From NCBI GenBank assembly GCA_000469685.2, contig LS997564.1:38660448-38724447 (forward strand): a stretch of DNA of 64,000 nt, given 5' to 3'. Under the pieces are notes generated by a model. The model searched no databases. It saw nothing but the letters and a program-made list of their open reading frames with translations, and was not told the origin of the DNA. Position 1 is the stretch's first letter; every line of letters begins with the position of its first letter. This document shows, in pieces, positions 37,201 through 49,000 of the stretch. A program made the position numbers and the translations under genes. This stretch comes from Haemonchus contortus (taxonomy: Eukaryota; Nematoda; Chromadorea; Rhabditida; Trichostrongylidae).

Positions 37201-39959
37201 ATCAGTATTTGGCTTCTCAACTTCTCAGCTCTCCAGCAAAGATCAGCCTGTAAGAAAGGGGAGCGTCAGGGAGACATTCTCGTTTTGCAGCTGTTGCTTC
37301 CCTAATCCCATAAAAGAAGATCCGATTCTAGGCACGTCTTAGTAGCGAACACGCAGTTTCTGACTTGTGGACGGGAATTTGGGTGTTCACCAGAGGCCGA
37401 GGTACGGTAGTTGAGGACCGCTGTCTGTCAGTGTAGTGATTTACGGTTCGACCACGATTATGACGATCAACAGCTGATCGCAATTGATGCATGACGACGA
37501 CATGCATAGGGTCGCACATGTTCGATAGCTCTGCGTAAACCCAATCAATTACACCAATCGATGCTCCTTGGCAGCTGAAATCTGACAATTGGAAGGTTCT
37601 GGGAAACGCCAATACACTATATGACATGTGCGCCAATCTGGTCGAAATAGCTAGCGTGAACCGATTCAAAATGGGTCAGGACTGACTTCATTTGATAGAA
37701 ACGAATGGAACAGAAGTAAATTCTCCACTGAGGAAAGAAGTTTCGACTACCAGTGCATCTAATCCTCACTGGTTCAGCTTCACTCCCAAACACTACGACT
37801 TACTACACCTTTTGACGCTGGAAATCATCAATCCAGGATCAAAAAGTAACCTAAAAATAAAAGTAAAAGTAGAAAAAATGTTGTGGCAGGGATTAAAAGC
37901 CAATCTACTATTATGGAAATAAAGCCAATGAAGAACCACAAAAAAAATCCGCGGTGAGGGACTTCAACTCAAACTAAACGTTCACAGACAAATACTTCAT
38001 TCGAATATCGTCGGCATTATTTGAAGCTTCTAAAATACCTCAGCGTAACTATGGAACCGACAGTTTCTATGGACTTTCTAATTTCCCTCGTCATGACGTA
38101 ATGTTCAACGATAACCAGCATACAGTGAGCTGAAAGAAAGGTCGAACCAATAAGGTCAGAGAACAAAGGAATAATCGATCGGCGGCTTCTTATTCTCACA
38201 CACTAGTAACAAACCATCTGCATGCTGCTTCCATTGTTTAGCGTTCAAACTTTTGTGTGTGTACAGAGGCTGAGCAGGTTTGACACTACGTTTTTTCTGC
38301 TGGTCCCAGGATTTGTTTTCATCCTTAAACTAGCTCAGAGATTTAATTTTCCTCATAAAATCATTTTGTTGTGCTTCGCTTGAGCTGTACCTGATGTAAA
38401 AATTTCATTATTAATTTCATTTATTACATTTGTCTAGGACGAGGACCGCCTTACGCTGTACCTCGAAATGGGGAGAATAATAGTCAGGCAACCGAAACCG
38501 TTAAAGGTTCAAAAACAAAGATGGACGGCTTTAGACGTAAGGAATGGGTCTGGATTTGGTGGGGAGAGGTGATGCTCTTCACTATGCAGTGGGGAGTCTG
38601 GGAATCAGGCGAAAACTTTCTTTCACAGTAAAAACAGTCTTTCAAAAATTAGTTTGCTCTGCTGGTCCACAGTCAATTGAGTCTGTTGCGTTTCAAACTC
38701 CCAGACACTCTTATAATACACCCAACAACTAATAAATAAAAGCCGAGTTATCAGCCACTGACCCAATTCCTAATTTAAACATGCTACCGTCTGCGTGCGA
38801 CAGGCAATAAGCGAATCAGCATCGCAGCGGGTATCATCACCCGTTGTGTATTCGCTCATCATCTGGTTCATTAGCACATCACACGGCACAAAAATGACAG
38901 CATGTCAGTCTGCTTGGAACGATTAATTTCGGATTAAAGTGGCAAAGATTTATACGGTAGGAGTAGTGCTGATGGTCCCTGGACTGTATTCAGCTGCTCG
39001 AAGGTTCTGGTGGAGCTATCGCTCTCAGACCTATGAATCCGGAACACTTGAGCGTACACTACGAAAAATTAGACAGCATAAGACAACCGCAGACGGAACC
39101 GTAAGCAGTGATCGGAGGCAGTAGTAGAGTAAATATCCGAGTAGCAGCAGCCGCCCTTGGTCATTCCCGCCAAAAGGATTCGAGAACACCAGAGAAAGAT
39201 GATGGGAAAGAGGTCGCACAGTATTGCTTATTTATGCGTTCTGCAGCCGCCTAGCATCTAGTCGACTTTTTCTGATGAATAGGGACTATTCTGGTGCGAT
39301 TCACTCATTCTCAGCACTATCAAACCCAACAGTCTCTTTTACAACACCTGTTTGGCGCATGAGCATGGGTCAGCAGCCGAACTTGAGCGTATAGGTCTAA
39401 CATCTGGACCAAACTCTGTACTCTCACACCACTTGAGCTTGGGCCTGTTAATCAGAAAATACAGTAAATAATTCATGATTCCTTTTCCCATCATGCCAGA
39501 AGCTAGCAATTCTAATTCTGAGCAAACCTGCAAATCCCACTCGTAATGTTACCAAATGCCGAAATGCACAGCAATATTCTCCTAAAAACGCATCCCCGTA
39601 GTGGCTATTTTTCGAAAAATCAGCGTGATTCGAAGAGGTGTTAAGCCTTAATAAGCATATACCATGCTAGATATAACACCAACCACTACTTGTAAAGGGA
39701 AAGTATGTACTTTGGAAAGTATGGAGACAGGGAACCTAATTGACCACAAGAGGCGTGAAGATGACTGCCTTTAATGAACATTTAAAAATTTCCTAAACTC
39801 AGTCAAACTGAAAAAAGTATAAGCAAAAAAAAAAGAAAATGTTCAAGCAAAAGCAAAACTCACAAACTCGGGAGCATTTGGATCAGTCAGCACCTGCGTT
39901 TCGGCCGCTTCAGCATCGTCGCCAACAACATTTCTTCGGCGACCTCGTCTTGGGCCCAT
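28206..39959 (-). CDS. FAR1/ZSWIM3-like zinc DNA-binding domain protein with P/Q-rich tail
   Basis: Probable nuclear regulator of 591 residues. Exons from 5' to 3': 39959-39864, 32240-32166, 32073-31972, 31743-31617, 31548-31296, 31242-31073, 29960-29878, 29691-29589, 29507-29356, 29301-29242, 29147-29043, 28973-28818, 28499-28206. All twelve junctions are GT-AG and phase-consistent. Residues 1-90 start with the basic block MGPRRGRRRN; 90-215 are S/T/P/V-rich. Residues about 218-325 form the domain: FEDAFEAWKRK, then RFKYRYVVFHC, GEPRMRGIGKRPNQ, LPSGCRAMLRL and LHDEHLNHEVSAEMY. This order (C, C, HxH with the GKRPNQ and HNHE-like blocks) is that of the FAR1/MULE-type WRKY-GCM1 fold also found at the N-terminus of ZSWIM3. 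The tail carries KRQKMDSP and Q-runs. No transposase catalytic core follows, so it looks domesticated. Exon 1 is joined across 7.6 kb and is the least certain part. Confidence 0.78.
32241..39863. other. Large first intron of the FAR1-like gene
   Basis: 7.6 kb between the basic N-terminal exon and exon 2. It contains only unassigned open frames (150 codons at 33700-34152, the membrane-type frame at 34606-34878) and a duplicated 40-bp word GATCCCGACACCACTGCACC at 32667 and 32717. A separate gene or a different first exon could hide here. Confidence 0.45.
34606..34878 (-). CDS. Unassigned membrane-type open frame, possible receptor exon
   Basis: Open frame of 90 codons inside the first intron of the FAR1-like gene, same strand. 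It reads two hydrophobic stretches (GVFVLVTIIVALI, then TNLTVLLCDAVFCACVQSS) separated by a basic RKSQTR loop, which resembles TM1 and TM2 of a nematode serpentine receptor. A GTAAAA donor follows RYFIG. I found no matching further exons, so it is either a fragment of a receptor pseudogene, an exon of a nested gene, or chance. Confidence 0.25.
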   Translation of the reverse strand: MIDWEGKGCLGVFVLVTIIVALIRKSQTRATNLTVLLCDAVFCACVQSSLGIEGVLRYFIGKIPIVQAYDPLHISSTFLARHQYSVMAHG

Positions 39960-40290
39960 TTCACATAAACTGAAAGAAGTCCCCTACATTTTTTGTGTGC
40001 CGAAATTGAAAGAACAATTGCCACCCGTCTACACACCCATTCACACAAGACAGACAAGTTCCAAGCTTCTTAGACTAACTGAAAGGAATGAATAAGAAAA
40101 GTGAATGCCCACTTGCCACGCAAAATCGCCAATTGTAACTACTCGCGACTTTCCCCATAAAAAAGGAAGGGTCGAACTGGGCAACAGTTAGTTTGGAGGG
40201 ATTCGCAACCTGAGACCCAAAAATTTCCTCCACCTGCATTTGAAATAGACACGCATTTCAAAACGTACTTAATGGCTCCCGATCCACCGA
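39960..40290. promoter_or_regulatory. Putative divergent promoter between the FAR1-like gene and a small basic-protein gene
   Basis: About 330 bases separate the ATG of the minus-strand FAR1-like gene (39959) from the first plausible coding exon of the plus-strand gene. No TATA box, SL acceptor or repeat is obvious. The call rests only on position, and the 5' end of the plus gene is unresolved. Confidence 0.25.
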
Positions 40291-40296
40291 AGCAAT

Positions 40297-41175
40297 TTGA
40301 AGCTAAGGAGGAGAAATAGACGAGAGCTTCAGCCAAGAAATGTTCCTACAAATTCGAAAAGATGTTCATACTCTGCGTATAGAGATCGGCATGATATGCT
40401 GAACAAGGTACGTCGCCTACTCCGCTCCTACTTCAAAAAAAATGGCAAGCGCTTTGAGCATAATTCCCAGGTATTCAAGTCGTTTGCCTACAAGCGCCTA
40501 CAAGCTGTAAGATTATTACGGATAGAACAACCCGTTTAATGTTACTCTAGAAATTGTTTTACAGCCAGTTCTACAGTAGGAAACGCTTCTGGAGAGATCA
40601 ATCTGCGTTCTTGATTCAAGAATCAAAACTAAAAGCAAACATTAAAAGAGCGTCATGGTCAGTAGTGATGAAATCATTTCCACTACCGATTCCATTGTGT
40701 AACGTGGGAAGCACATTCACATTAAGTCAAGTAGACGAAAAAATTTCTTGGAAGCAACAAACAGGCTGGAGGATGTTTGTCCCTCTGATGACTATAGAAG
40801 CCGTCCATATTTCCACGGACAAGAACTTTGGAGGACTCTTTGGGAGAGAAAGAAAGGTATCAGGAAAGGTGGGGAATAACAGCGAAGCAAATGTCGCATG
40901 TGAATTCTGTCAACGTCACCCACCTTCTGTCCTACGTCGACCTCACCAACCGAAAATTTTTCCACGTCATCAAATATACAAATTGACAAGAAACTACGAG
41001 AGTAAACAAGAAAAGCTACAAAAAAATCAAGAAACTCACGGGTGCAGAAGTGCGGGTAGTCCCCCACCCGTCGAGCGCTCATGGTTCGATTGGCGCCAAT
41101 TTGGCGATCTACGGCGATCACACCATCACACTGCTGGACAGGAACGAAGTTGGCGAAGTGCTTGTGGAAAGGTGA
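40297..41175 (+). CDS. Small basic protein of unknown family, six candidate exons, 5' end unresolved
   Basis: Candidate exons: ~40297-40407, 40471-40506, 40551-40661, 40727-40856, 40883-40965, 41011-41175, giving about 211 residues with closed phases. The first part is strongly basic (KLRRRNRRELQPRN), then SRKRFWRDQSAFLIQESKLK, FHGQELWRTLWERKK, VTHLLSYVDLTNRKFF and a C-terminal block (KKLTGAEVRVVPHPSS, GANLAIYGDHTITLLD) that reads like a small beta domain. No family recognised. No ATG opens the first exon in frame, so either an upstream exon exists or translation starts at the ATG at 40396. Intron 4 would be only 26 bases, and intron 5 would use a poor GTCATC donor; without it the protein stops at 40984-40986. 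It could be a decaying gene. It sits head-to-head with the FAR1-like gene. Confidence 0.4.
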
Positions 41176-41674
41176 AAGCGTCAGACAGAAGTGACGTACT
41201 GGAAATGGAATAGATTTCTAATTATGTTCCATTGTTTTTAAAAAATCCCGACTACGTCCAGAGTGCGCGACTTCAGGGAAAAATCGATAAGCGTCTCAAC
41301 CACGCATTTCCTTAACGCTAGAAATCAGATCGACAATCAATACAACTTAAAATCGCAATTATAGTACCTTCCCAATGGCTTAGCTGAGTTGTTCATACGT
41401 ATACAAATAGAACAATTGAAAAAACATTCCAAACTTCTCGTTTATACTCCCCTGAGACTATAATTTCACACTTTGTTACGGATTAATGTGAATGGTTTAC
41501 TCACCTGTCCGTAAAAATCCCAAAGCCCACTCAATGTTGTCCTTCATGCACAAGATGGGACATCCTAATTTGTATATTTGGGCACTAAGGCAGCTTTTAG
41601 AGCTTGCGTTTCGCAACAGATGACGCCAATGCCGCGTCGCAGGTGCAAGACGCGCGCCGCGGTTGTCGATCACT

Positions 41675-41939
41675 GGCTGCTTTCATACTTCGACGAGCGC
41701 GCCGGCACGCCGTTAAAGACGCCCGTACATTTGGGAAGAGCCGTGCGAGCGGCTATGCGACGGCGGCTCTATCCGAGCGTGTGACAGCAGCGGCTACCGA
41801 TCGATACCGCAAATCGAGGATGGCTGCTGTCACACGCTTGGATAGGGTCGCCGTCGCATAGCCGCTCGCACGCCGCTTACTAAATGTACGGGCGTCTCCA
41901 ACGGCGTGCCGGCGAGCTCGTCGAAGTATGAAAGCAACC
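41675..41939. mobile_element. MITE family A, copy 4: long palindrome
   Basis: Ends GGCTGCTTTCATACTTCGAC and GTCGAAGTATGAAAGCAACC. Almost the whole 265 bp is palindromic (GCCGGCACGCCG, CGAGCGGCTATGCGACGGCG and GACAGCAG recur inverted). The inverted ends extend outwards as ACT/AGT, so the target duplication is unclear. Confidence 0.8.
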
Positions 41940-42891
41940 AGTCGTCTGTCACACTAATATCCGCAAATATAAGAGATGAGGAATCAATCAATAAAGAGGA
42001 TCCGTAAAACATTTTAAAAACTAATAAAATGCTCTTAATGAAGCACAATTGTACTATGAGGAAGCAGCTACCACGCCAAACAGAAGCTTTTCAAGACACA
42101 AATGACTACTATTATATTGTGCCCAAATAGGCTCGGCTATGAGATACTTTATGCCACGCCCCTCTCGATGTTGTGAGAGTTTCCTGAAGTCCAATTCATA
42201 TAAAGGGCTCGTGCTTCAAACGGTCTGAACCATTTGCTTAGCACGGAACTTCAGGATTCCCGGAGGGCAGTCCCAGTCAATTTAACGATTCGTCTGAAAA
42301 AATCTCAACAGCCCCACGTAGGTCTTTTATGAGCTATCCCTCACTGGTCCGATTGAGCCCAACTCACGATCAAAGCGCTCAACACTACATACGCCCACTT
42401 TCCCTTTCAACCCCCGGAATATACAGGGAATTATGTATGTGCATGTTTGGTCACGATTCAGTCCCCATGTGTTGTCACAACAAAAATTTGCATCATACCG
42501 TAGTTATCCGACAACTACCGTAGGTCGGGAAGAATTATTATAACAGCCAGGTGACAGACGTGAAAGTGGCAGGTGAAAAAATAGCAAACAAAGGGGAAAA
42601 ATTCATCAACAAATATCGCAGAGGTGGGTAGAGTTGGTGCCTTTAGCGAATAAACAAGAGAGAGCTCAAAATCAGCCCTTTTCCGGCCTTGAAATCCAAT
42701 GAAAATCATGGTCATATGTTGAGGATATATATCGATCATGTAGGGTATAGACAACATCCATACTCTTTCATCCATAATTATTAAGTCTTTAACTTGGCAT
42801 TCAGGCAAGTGCCATTCTGCCGAAAACTGTTTTTTACTTTCACAATTACTAAATTCAAAAAAATAAGTTGAAAGTTGAACTTCTTGTTGTC

Positions 42892-43156
42892 ATCATCTAG
42901 TGTAGTGCCAAGTGACGCACTATCGCACAAGCTTGGTCACGGGTTCGAGTCTCGGAGTGGTACTCGCCTACATCGACCAAACTTTCCATCCCACCGGAGT
43001 TTACTGGTACTAGTCCACTGGGGATGATGTACATGGCTGGCTTGTACATCGACTCGCCACTGGCTTGTACATCGACTCGCCATCGTAAGACACTGTATAG
43101 GTCAGATACGCATTCGAATGGCCACTTCGATTCTAAATGGAAGCCGAACGACGGCT
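42892..43156 (+). mobile_element. tRNA-derived SINE, copy 5
   Basis: Head GTGTAGTGCCAAGTGACGC and box B-like GGGTTCGAGTC. The body contains a local duplication of GGCTTGTACATCGACTCGCC (twice in tandem). Confidence 0.8.
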
Positions 43157-44794
43157 CATAGAGCAAACGGAACCAGCTGATGTCAAGAAACTTATTCTTT
43201 TCCCTTTTTTTGGAGGCAGGACAACATCTGTGTGCATCAAAGGATCTCTAAATAGAAAATCCTTATTGACAAGAGCTGGTCTTCAGTCAACTGGTAACTG
43301 ACACACGGTTTCTTCTACAGCTACCTACCACTACAGTATACCTTCTCTGTGTGAGGCTGGACCATGAAAACAGAAAACCCCGTCTTCCATTACACGTAGG
43401 AAATCGTTGTTATGCCAATAATTGATTTATTCCACCAGAATCATCATATGACTATTTGAGTGACAGGCAACAGATAAGGTGGGCGTATTTGGGTCGCGTT
43501 TATCTCATTCGGCATCGTAATATCCGTCTTGGCCAACCGTAGAGCCAGTCTATTACGTGCCTTCGTCTCAACAGGCTGTCCACCCAAATATCTTTTCACA
43601 TGGCGATGGTGATGGGGAAATAGGTAGAAGCTGCTTGATTTATAGGATTTCAAGCCGTTCTTGGTCGGATCAGAGTTCGAGAATGGGAAACGTCGGTGTT
43701 CTTCAACTCGCTTAACAAGGTAAGTCATTTCAACGGCTTCAAAATGATCTATGAAATGTACCTGTAGGATAATGTAATGTAATGTAGGAACACAAGAAAG
43801 TATTGATAAATTATTTATTACCAGTCAGGTCGCCCTGCTTATGCTGCGCCTCATTCCTTACTTCTACAAAGTAGTTAGAAAATGTGGTTAGAGGGGGAAC
43901 TCTATGTTATGTTTGGTGGCCTTAGTTAGTTGTCCCAACCTGCGCTGTACCCTCCATGGATTATTCCCGCTACCGTAAGTCTACTCCGTCTACACGATCC
44001 GACTTCTCAGACACCAGACCTGCAGGAATAGTACTATTGGAGTCCACCACAGTTACGCCCTCACAGCAAGGTTCAAAGAGCAGAGTAGTGTGTTAAATAA
44101 CTACTCTTGAGCGTGGGTTACCCTGTTAACCATCCATCGTGGAATTCCCACGCAAAAAATTACCACCTGACGCGACAGTGAATTTGAATAAGCTACCACG
44201 CAGAAGATTTAATTTCGTGCAAAAAAACATGCTCTATTCATGTGCCTATCCGGCCTACCATAACCAGAACACCAGCTCGATACCAACCTACACATATGGC
44301 TTTTCCAGGTCGTTGCAGGTTCCCCAAAAGGAATTCCGGAGTTGCATTCTCGAAATAGGATACGAACATTTTAGCCGAGGCTGAAGAAAATGCAAAGACC
44401 GTGACTGGACGAAAGGGTATCACCTACGGGGCGTGAGTGTCCCTATCTGGGAAGCCTCTGACCTCACAGACGAACCTCCTATCAACTAGCCGACCCCTGA
44501 CTGGCTTTACAGCCACACGGGGTGAATCTTTACAAAGGAATTTCAACGAAAATCCAATTGAGCTCAAGTAGGTATAGATAAGTTGGTATTTTAAGAAGGG
44601 CTGATACCATTAGTATGTTCAACCACAAGTCAATCGCTGGATCGATAGTAGCCCCGGCCAAGCATTTATGCACCACTGCTACGTAACATTCATGTAATGC
44701 TACAGAACCTCTAAGTAATTGGGCCAAACCAACGAAGTCAATCCTGCTCTATTTTAAAAGCCCTCGTTGATTTATTATCCCCTTCTTGCTTCTA

Positions 44795-45090
44795 AGGCGG
44801 AGGTGGTGTAGTGGCAAGTGGCGCACTATGTATCTCACTTGTACGGTCAGGGGTTCGCATCCCGGATCGGTACCCGCCTAGGTCAACAAAGCCTTTCAAC
44901 TCTCCGGAGTCGGTGAATTGGTACCAGTCTCTTCTGGGAGGATAAAAGCACTGACTTGTACATCGGCTGGCCACCGCAAGTCATTGTATAGGCCACATAC
45001 GCACTTATTACGCCACTACGATTCTGAATGGAAGTCGAGTGCGGGGACGCATCCCTCAAACGGGATTGATTAACGCCAGAAACTTTATCC
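44795..45090 (+). mobile_element. tRNA-derived SINE, copy 6 (best full-length copy)
   Basis: Head AGGCGGAGGTGGTGTAGTGG, box B-like GGGGTTCGCATCCC, body GGTGAATTGGTACCAGTCTC and GTCATTGTATAGGCCACATA, end CGCCAGAAACTTTATCC. Useful as the family reference. Confidence 0.85.
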
Positions 45091-45212
45091 TTTTTTATCC
45101 TTCTTTCCCTCTATTACGGTTTCCCTGAATTATTTCACAATGCATTCATTAACCTCTGTAGTTCTTTGTTTTGAACAGATGTTTTCGAACCGCATGATAT
45201 TTTTCAAAACAA

Positions 45213-45551
45213 GTGAGTAGGCGAGAGATTAACATTACTTTTACCATAAACATGGATTTAATCACTTTAAACGTTAAACGTGCATATATTACAGCGCATG
45301 CATTACCGAGCCGTAATGTCGTGCCTTTTGAAGAGCAGCGGAAAAAAAATGATGTGAATCATTTTGATGATCTGAATCGACTCGAATTTGATATTTGGGT
45401 CGATTCAGGTCATCAACATTATTCACAAAGAGTAACGCCTCCTTGGTCATCGGCTGACTTTTACGAAATTATTCACGATAATCGCCGACTCAGGAGTACG
45501 GTAGTAACAAAAAAAGTATTTAGATGGGCTCTGTCGCCAATTAAAGACTAA
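45213..45551 (+). CDS. Unassigned 112-codon open frame, possible exon
   Basis: Open frame with mixed charge and a protein-like composition (FDDLNRLEFDIWVDSGHQ, PPWSSADFYEIIHDNRRL), better than most frames nearby, ending at TAA 45549-45551. A splice-like interval (acceptor TTTTGAACAG, donor GTGAGT) lies just upstream at 45181-45214. No family recognised and no partner exon found. It starts about 120 bases after a SINE. Confidence 0.25.
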   Translation: MSRREINITFTINMDLITLNVKRAYITAHALPSRNVVPFEEQRKKNDVNHFDDLNRLEFDIWVDSGHQHYSQRVTPPWSSADFYEIIHDNRRLRSTVVTKKVFRWALSPIKD

Positions 45552-45799
45552 ACTGGGTTTTAATACAAAAATAAAACCTCATTTTCAAAATTCTACAGAT
45601 GTTCGTAAGTTGTGAACTACACATCTTTGAATAGCCCTCTAGGTAAACACGCTTATGCACATTCTTCCTTGGGTTGGTAGGAATACAGAAAATTCGTATA
45701 GGACCTCCACTACTACGTGCTAAGGCTATTCCGAATAATTACTATAACTCGAATTGAAAAATGAAGGATGAAGCTCTGGCGTCGAACAATCCAGTCTTT

Positions 45800-46027
45800 G
45801 GGAAACGCCATGCATTCGACCTCCTTACAGAATCGTAGTCCCTGCACTTATATAATAAATAGGGGTGACCAGCCGATGCACAAGCCAGTGTTCTTGTTCA
45901 CCCAGACGAGTTCAGAAGCAAGCAGGTGACCCTGAAAGGACAGAAGGTCGAATGGCGTGGGCGAGTCCAGGATTTAAACCCCGAACAAGCATGTGATAAC
46001 CGTTTAACCCCACGCCACCCCTCTCGG
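45800..46027 (-). mobile_element. tRNA-derived SINE, copy 7 (diverged)
   Basis: Reverse copy: AAACGCCATGCATTCGACCT, CCAGCCGATGCACAAGCCAG and a head ending CCACGCCACCCC. Lies 1 kb downstream of copy 6 in the opposite orientation. Confidence 0.6.
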
Positions 46028-49000
46028 TTCCTTCACACGATTCCCGGATGCAAAATCAGACTTGCTTGTTTTTGATACAGAAGCTGCTCCGATAAAGACT
46101 GCTTGACTGCTTTTAGCCTTCGGAAGAGGCACAAGCCCCTCTTTATGATCATGTTTGTTTACAAATATTCTTCCAAGGAAAATTTAAGTTGTTGGATGTT
46201 TGGTGACGTCACTGAAATAAATTGTATATCTAACAAAGGCGTGACGCTTCCAATTACAACAACCTTGGTGAACGGCCGTCATTTCTGATTGATAGCAATC
46301 ATCGTGAGCGAAGTCCATGTGACCTAACCAGACCGACCGAAAACGTCACTCCCTGATTTAGTCATCAAATGTTCGCCAAACGGATGCGGAAGAAGCTATT
46401 AACAAGACAAATTCATTGATTATGGTATTTTAAGGTGAGATTAACTAGAAAAATCTGAACAGTAACATTATATGACCTCTTCATATAATTTATTCTCATC
46501 TTTTTAAACTATTATACAATTTTATGCGCTTTCAATGAACTCCTACACCATTAGAGTGCTCTTCAGAAGTATTTTTGTAAAGTGTTTCTTCCTCTATGGT
46601 TTTCAAAGCTGAATTGTTCTACACTCCCTGTATCTAAATGTTCACCAAGAGAGTTTATCGAGATAAATATGAAATTCAATATGTATTCGATATTATATAA
46701 TTCATTTCATTATATTTTATTTCCATAACTATAATTACTAAATTATAATAGAATTCAAGCTTACAAAATCATAACTCAATGATTTTGGGAACCAGGCAAT
46801 GCTTAAGTCGCATTTTTTACTTCTTTCAACGTAAATAATTGCAATTAGCAAAATATCAAATTAGAATAGGCTTGATATGCCTTATCAAATTCCGATTCGG
46901 CGTTTGATTTCCGAACTGTTAACTTGACGGTAGCGGCACTTTTCCCTACTTACGCAGGAAACTGGCCGATAACTTCTGGATTCTCAACAATAAGAAGGGT
47001 TAGGATCAAAGAAAATAAGAAAGATTCGAAGATTCATCTGAGGTTGACCAGCTCATTTTCGAGGTAATTCCAAGGCTTAGAATTCCTTGGTGCTCAGCTC
47101 CCAGAAAGTCAGGTGTAAAGAAACTTACTCTGCTGCAATGGAGAGCTTGAGTAACTGAGGCAGTCATCAGTCACCGGTTGCAGATATCAGTCCAGGATTC
47201 TATTTCCTGGCCGTACATTAGATATCGTCTCGTTTGCCATTACCTGAGCCTTTTTATGAGGTATACAAGTATAATAAAGAAATAAATTGCAAAAAAGATC
47301 CATTTCTTCAGTTGATTCTTTTCCATTAGTACATTACGAAGAAGAATGGTCCGAAGAGAGCAAGTAGAGAGCTGTTTGTTCATTTTTGATTCCCGATTCG
47401 AAAATGGTCAGTTGAACTCTTGGAATGACTATAAAGCTCGGAAGCTGTGAGCAGAGAACCAAAGGATCTGATACTAAGCTTGGGATGACTTGGAGATGGT
47501 ACTACTCCGGAAATGACGAACGACACCCGATCCCAACATGGTCCCTGCAAGCCCACTGATACGCCAAGCTACCAGCTAACGTGCATAGTAAACGAATCTC
47601 GTTCACGAACAACTTATTACTATTCATATAGTGACGCGAATGACGTACTCGGAGGGTATAAATAACAGCACGAGGGGGTTCCCCATCCGTAGTGTTCTGC
47701 TAGTCAGCAGAGCACTTACTCTGGACTTCCAGACGAAGATTGTCTGACAGCAGTTTCTTAACTGACTTCAGAAATTTCTTAGAAGAAATCGGTGTTCTGC
47801 TGTTTTCTTGTCTCAGTACCTTCGTCTTCTTTTTTTCTAATTTTATAGGTTTCTAGGATTTCTGATTTTCTGTCGTTGATCATTACTGTTCCGGGATAAG
47901 CCGTGCATTTGATTTCTACAATGTCGTTACGCTTTCCGAGTAGCCTCTTAACACGCTTATTTGTGTGGGTGAACTTTTGTATTGAGCAAGGTCTGCATTT
48001 CGAAAAAAACATTTGTATTCATACGGTAGACCAACTTGAGCACCCGATAATCGACCCAAAGGCAGATCTACTGTTTGACATAAAGAAGGCAAGAGGATCC
48101 TGACCAAATTAATCTGCGTGAAGGGATATACGCCGGTATCCCACTCTTCAACCTACTCCTACTCCGAAACTCGATGGGGAATCGGTCCCTCTTGCCACAC
48201 TTAGGACTTAAAGTCAACTTCAACAATGCAAAAAAAAAACTTGCACCAATCAGATTTCAACGTTCTGCTTTTTTCTAGGGGGACTAAGAATTCACAGTGA
48301 ATTGTGACCTTCTGAACGCTCTTAAGGCTGCACAATAGGGACTAGAAACAGGAGACAAAGGCACAAAAGTTCCCATGCGTTGTAATCATAGCACCCAAGT
48401 GTTGTCAATACGGTTCGCTAGGAACATTCCAGTCTATTTCGAAAGCAGCATTATTTAGCCCGTTTATTTTCAATGTAGAAAATACTGCACCAATGTTTTG
48501 CATATTATGAAATAGACGCTAAACGGCGATGTTTCCACTTGGGCAGTTAGTTTTTGCTTTTTGCTGTTTGCTATTTGGATGCTGATAGGTTTTCGATCAT
48601 AAACGGAACGACATAATAGTCAACACCTGTGGTCATCATAAAAAACCTGTTCACTTTCATAATGTTTAGCTTTCTTCAGTGTTAAAGTTTGCTTTACAAT
48701 TGTTTAAAAGCAACAGGCCGCCTGTCATACTGTAGTCAGGCGCGACAGGGACGGAGGCGTGGCTTCCGCCGCGCCCTTCAGGGATGCTTCAAAAGGACGA
48801 AATGTCGTCAAGTTTTTCTTTTCATCAACTGGGGAACCGCGATTTGTTCTGTACTCTGATCTGTTTCTTGTCCTCAACGACCCCATCGGTTATCAAAGAA
48901 CGACTCAGTTCAATCGAACTCAGCCCGAGTTATTTTGGCTGAAAAATCTATTTACTACCTTTTTGGTTCACATCAGTCCCTTGAATTTATTTTCGCTCCC

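Noticed and set aside
40554..41213. 219-codon plus-strand open frame as a single protein
   Set aside because: Only its first part (to 40661) matches the exon model; later codons cross introns and the better-looking protein blocks lie in other frames.
44795..44880. Possible tRNA gene
   Set aside because: Box A- and B-like words are present, but there is no acceptor stem and the unit continues into a repeated body; it is a SINE head.
47779..48107. Overlapping frames suggesting a retroelement fragment
   Set aside because: Some residues looked protein-like, but no order of known reverse transcriptase or integrase motifs could be made out.
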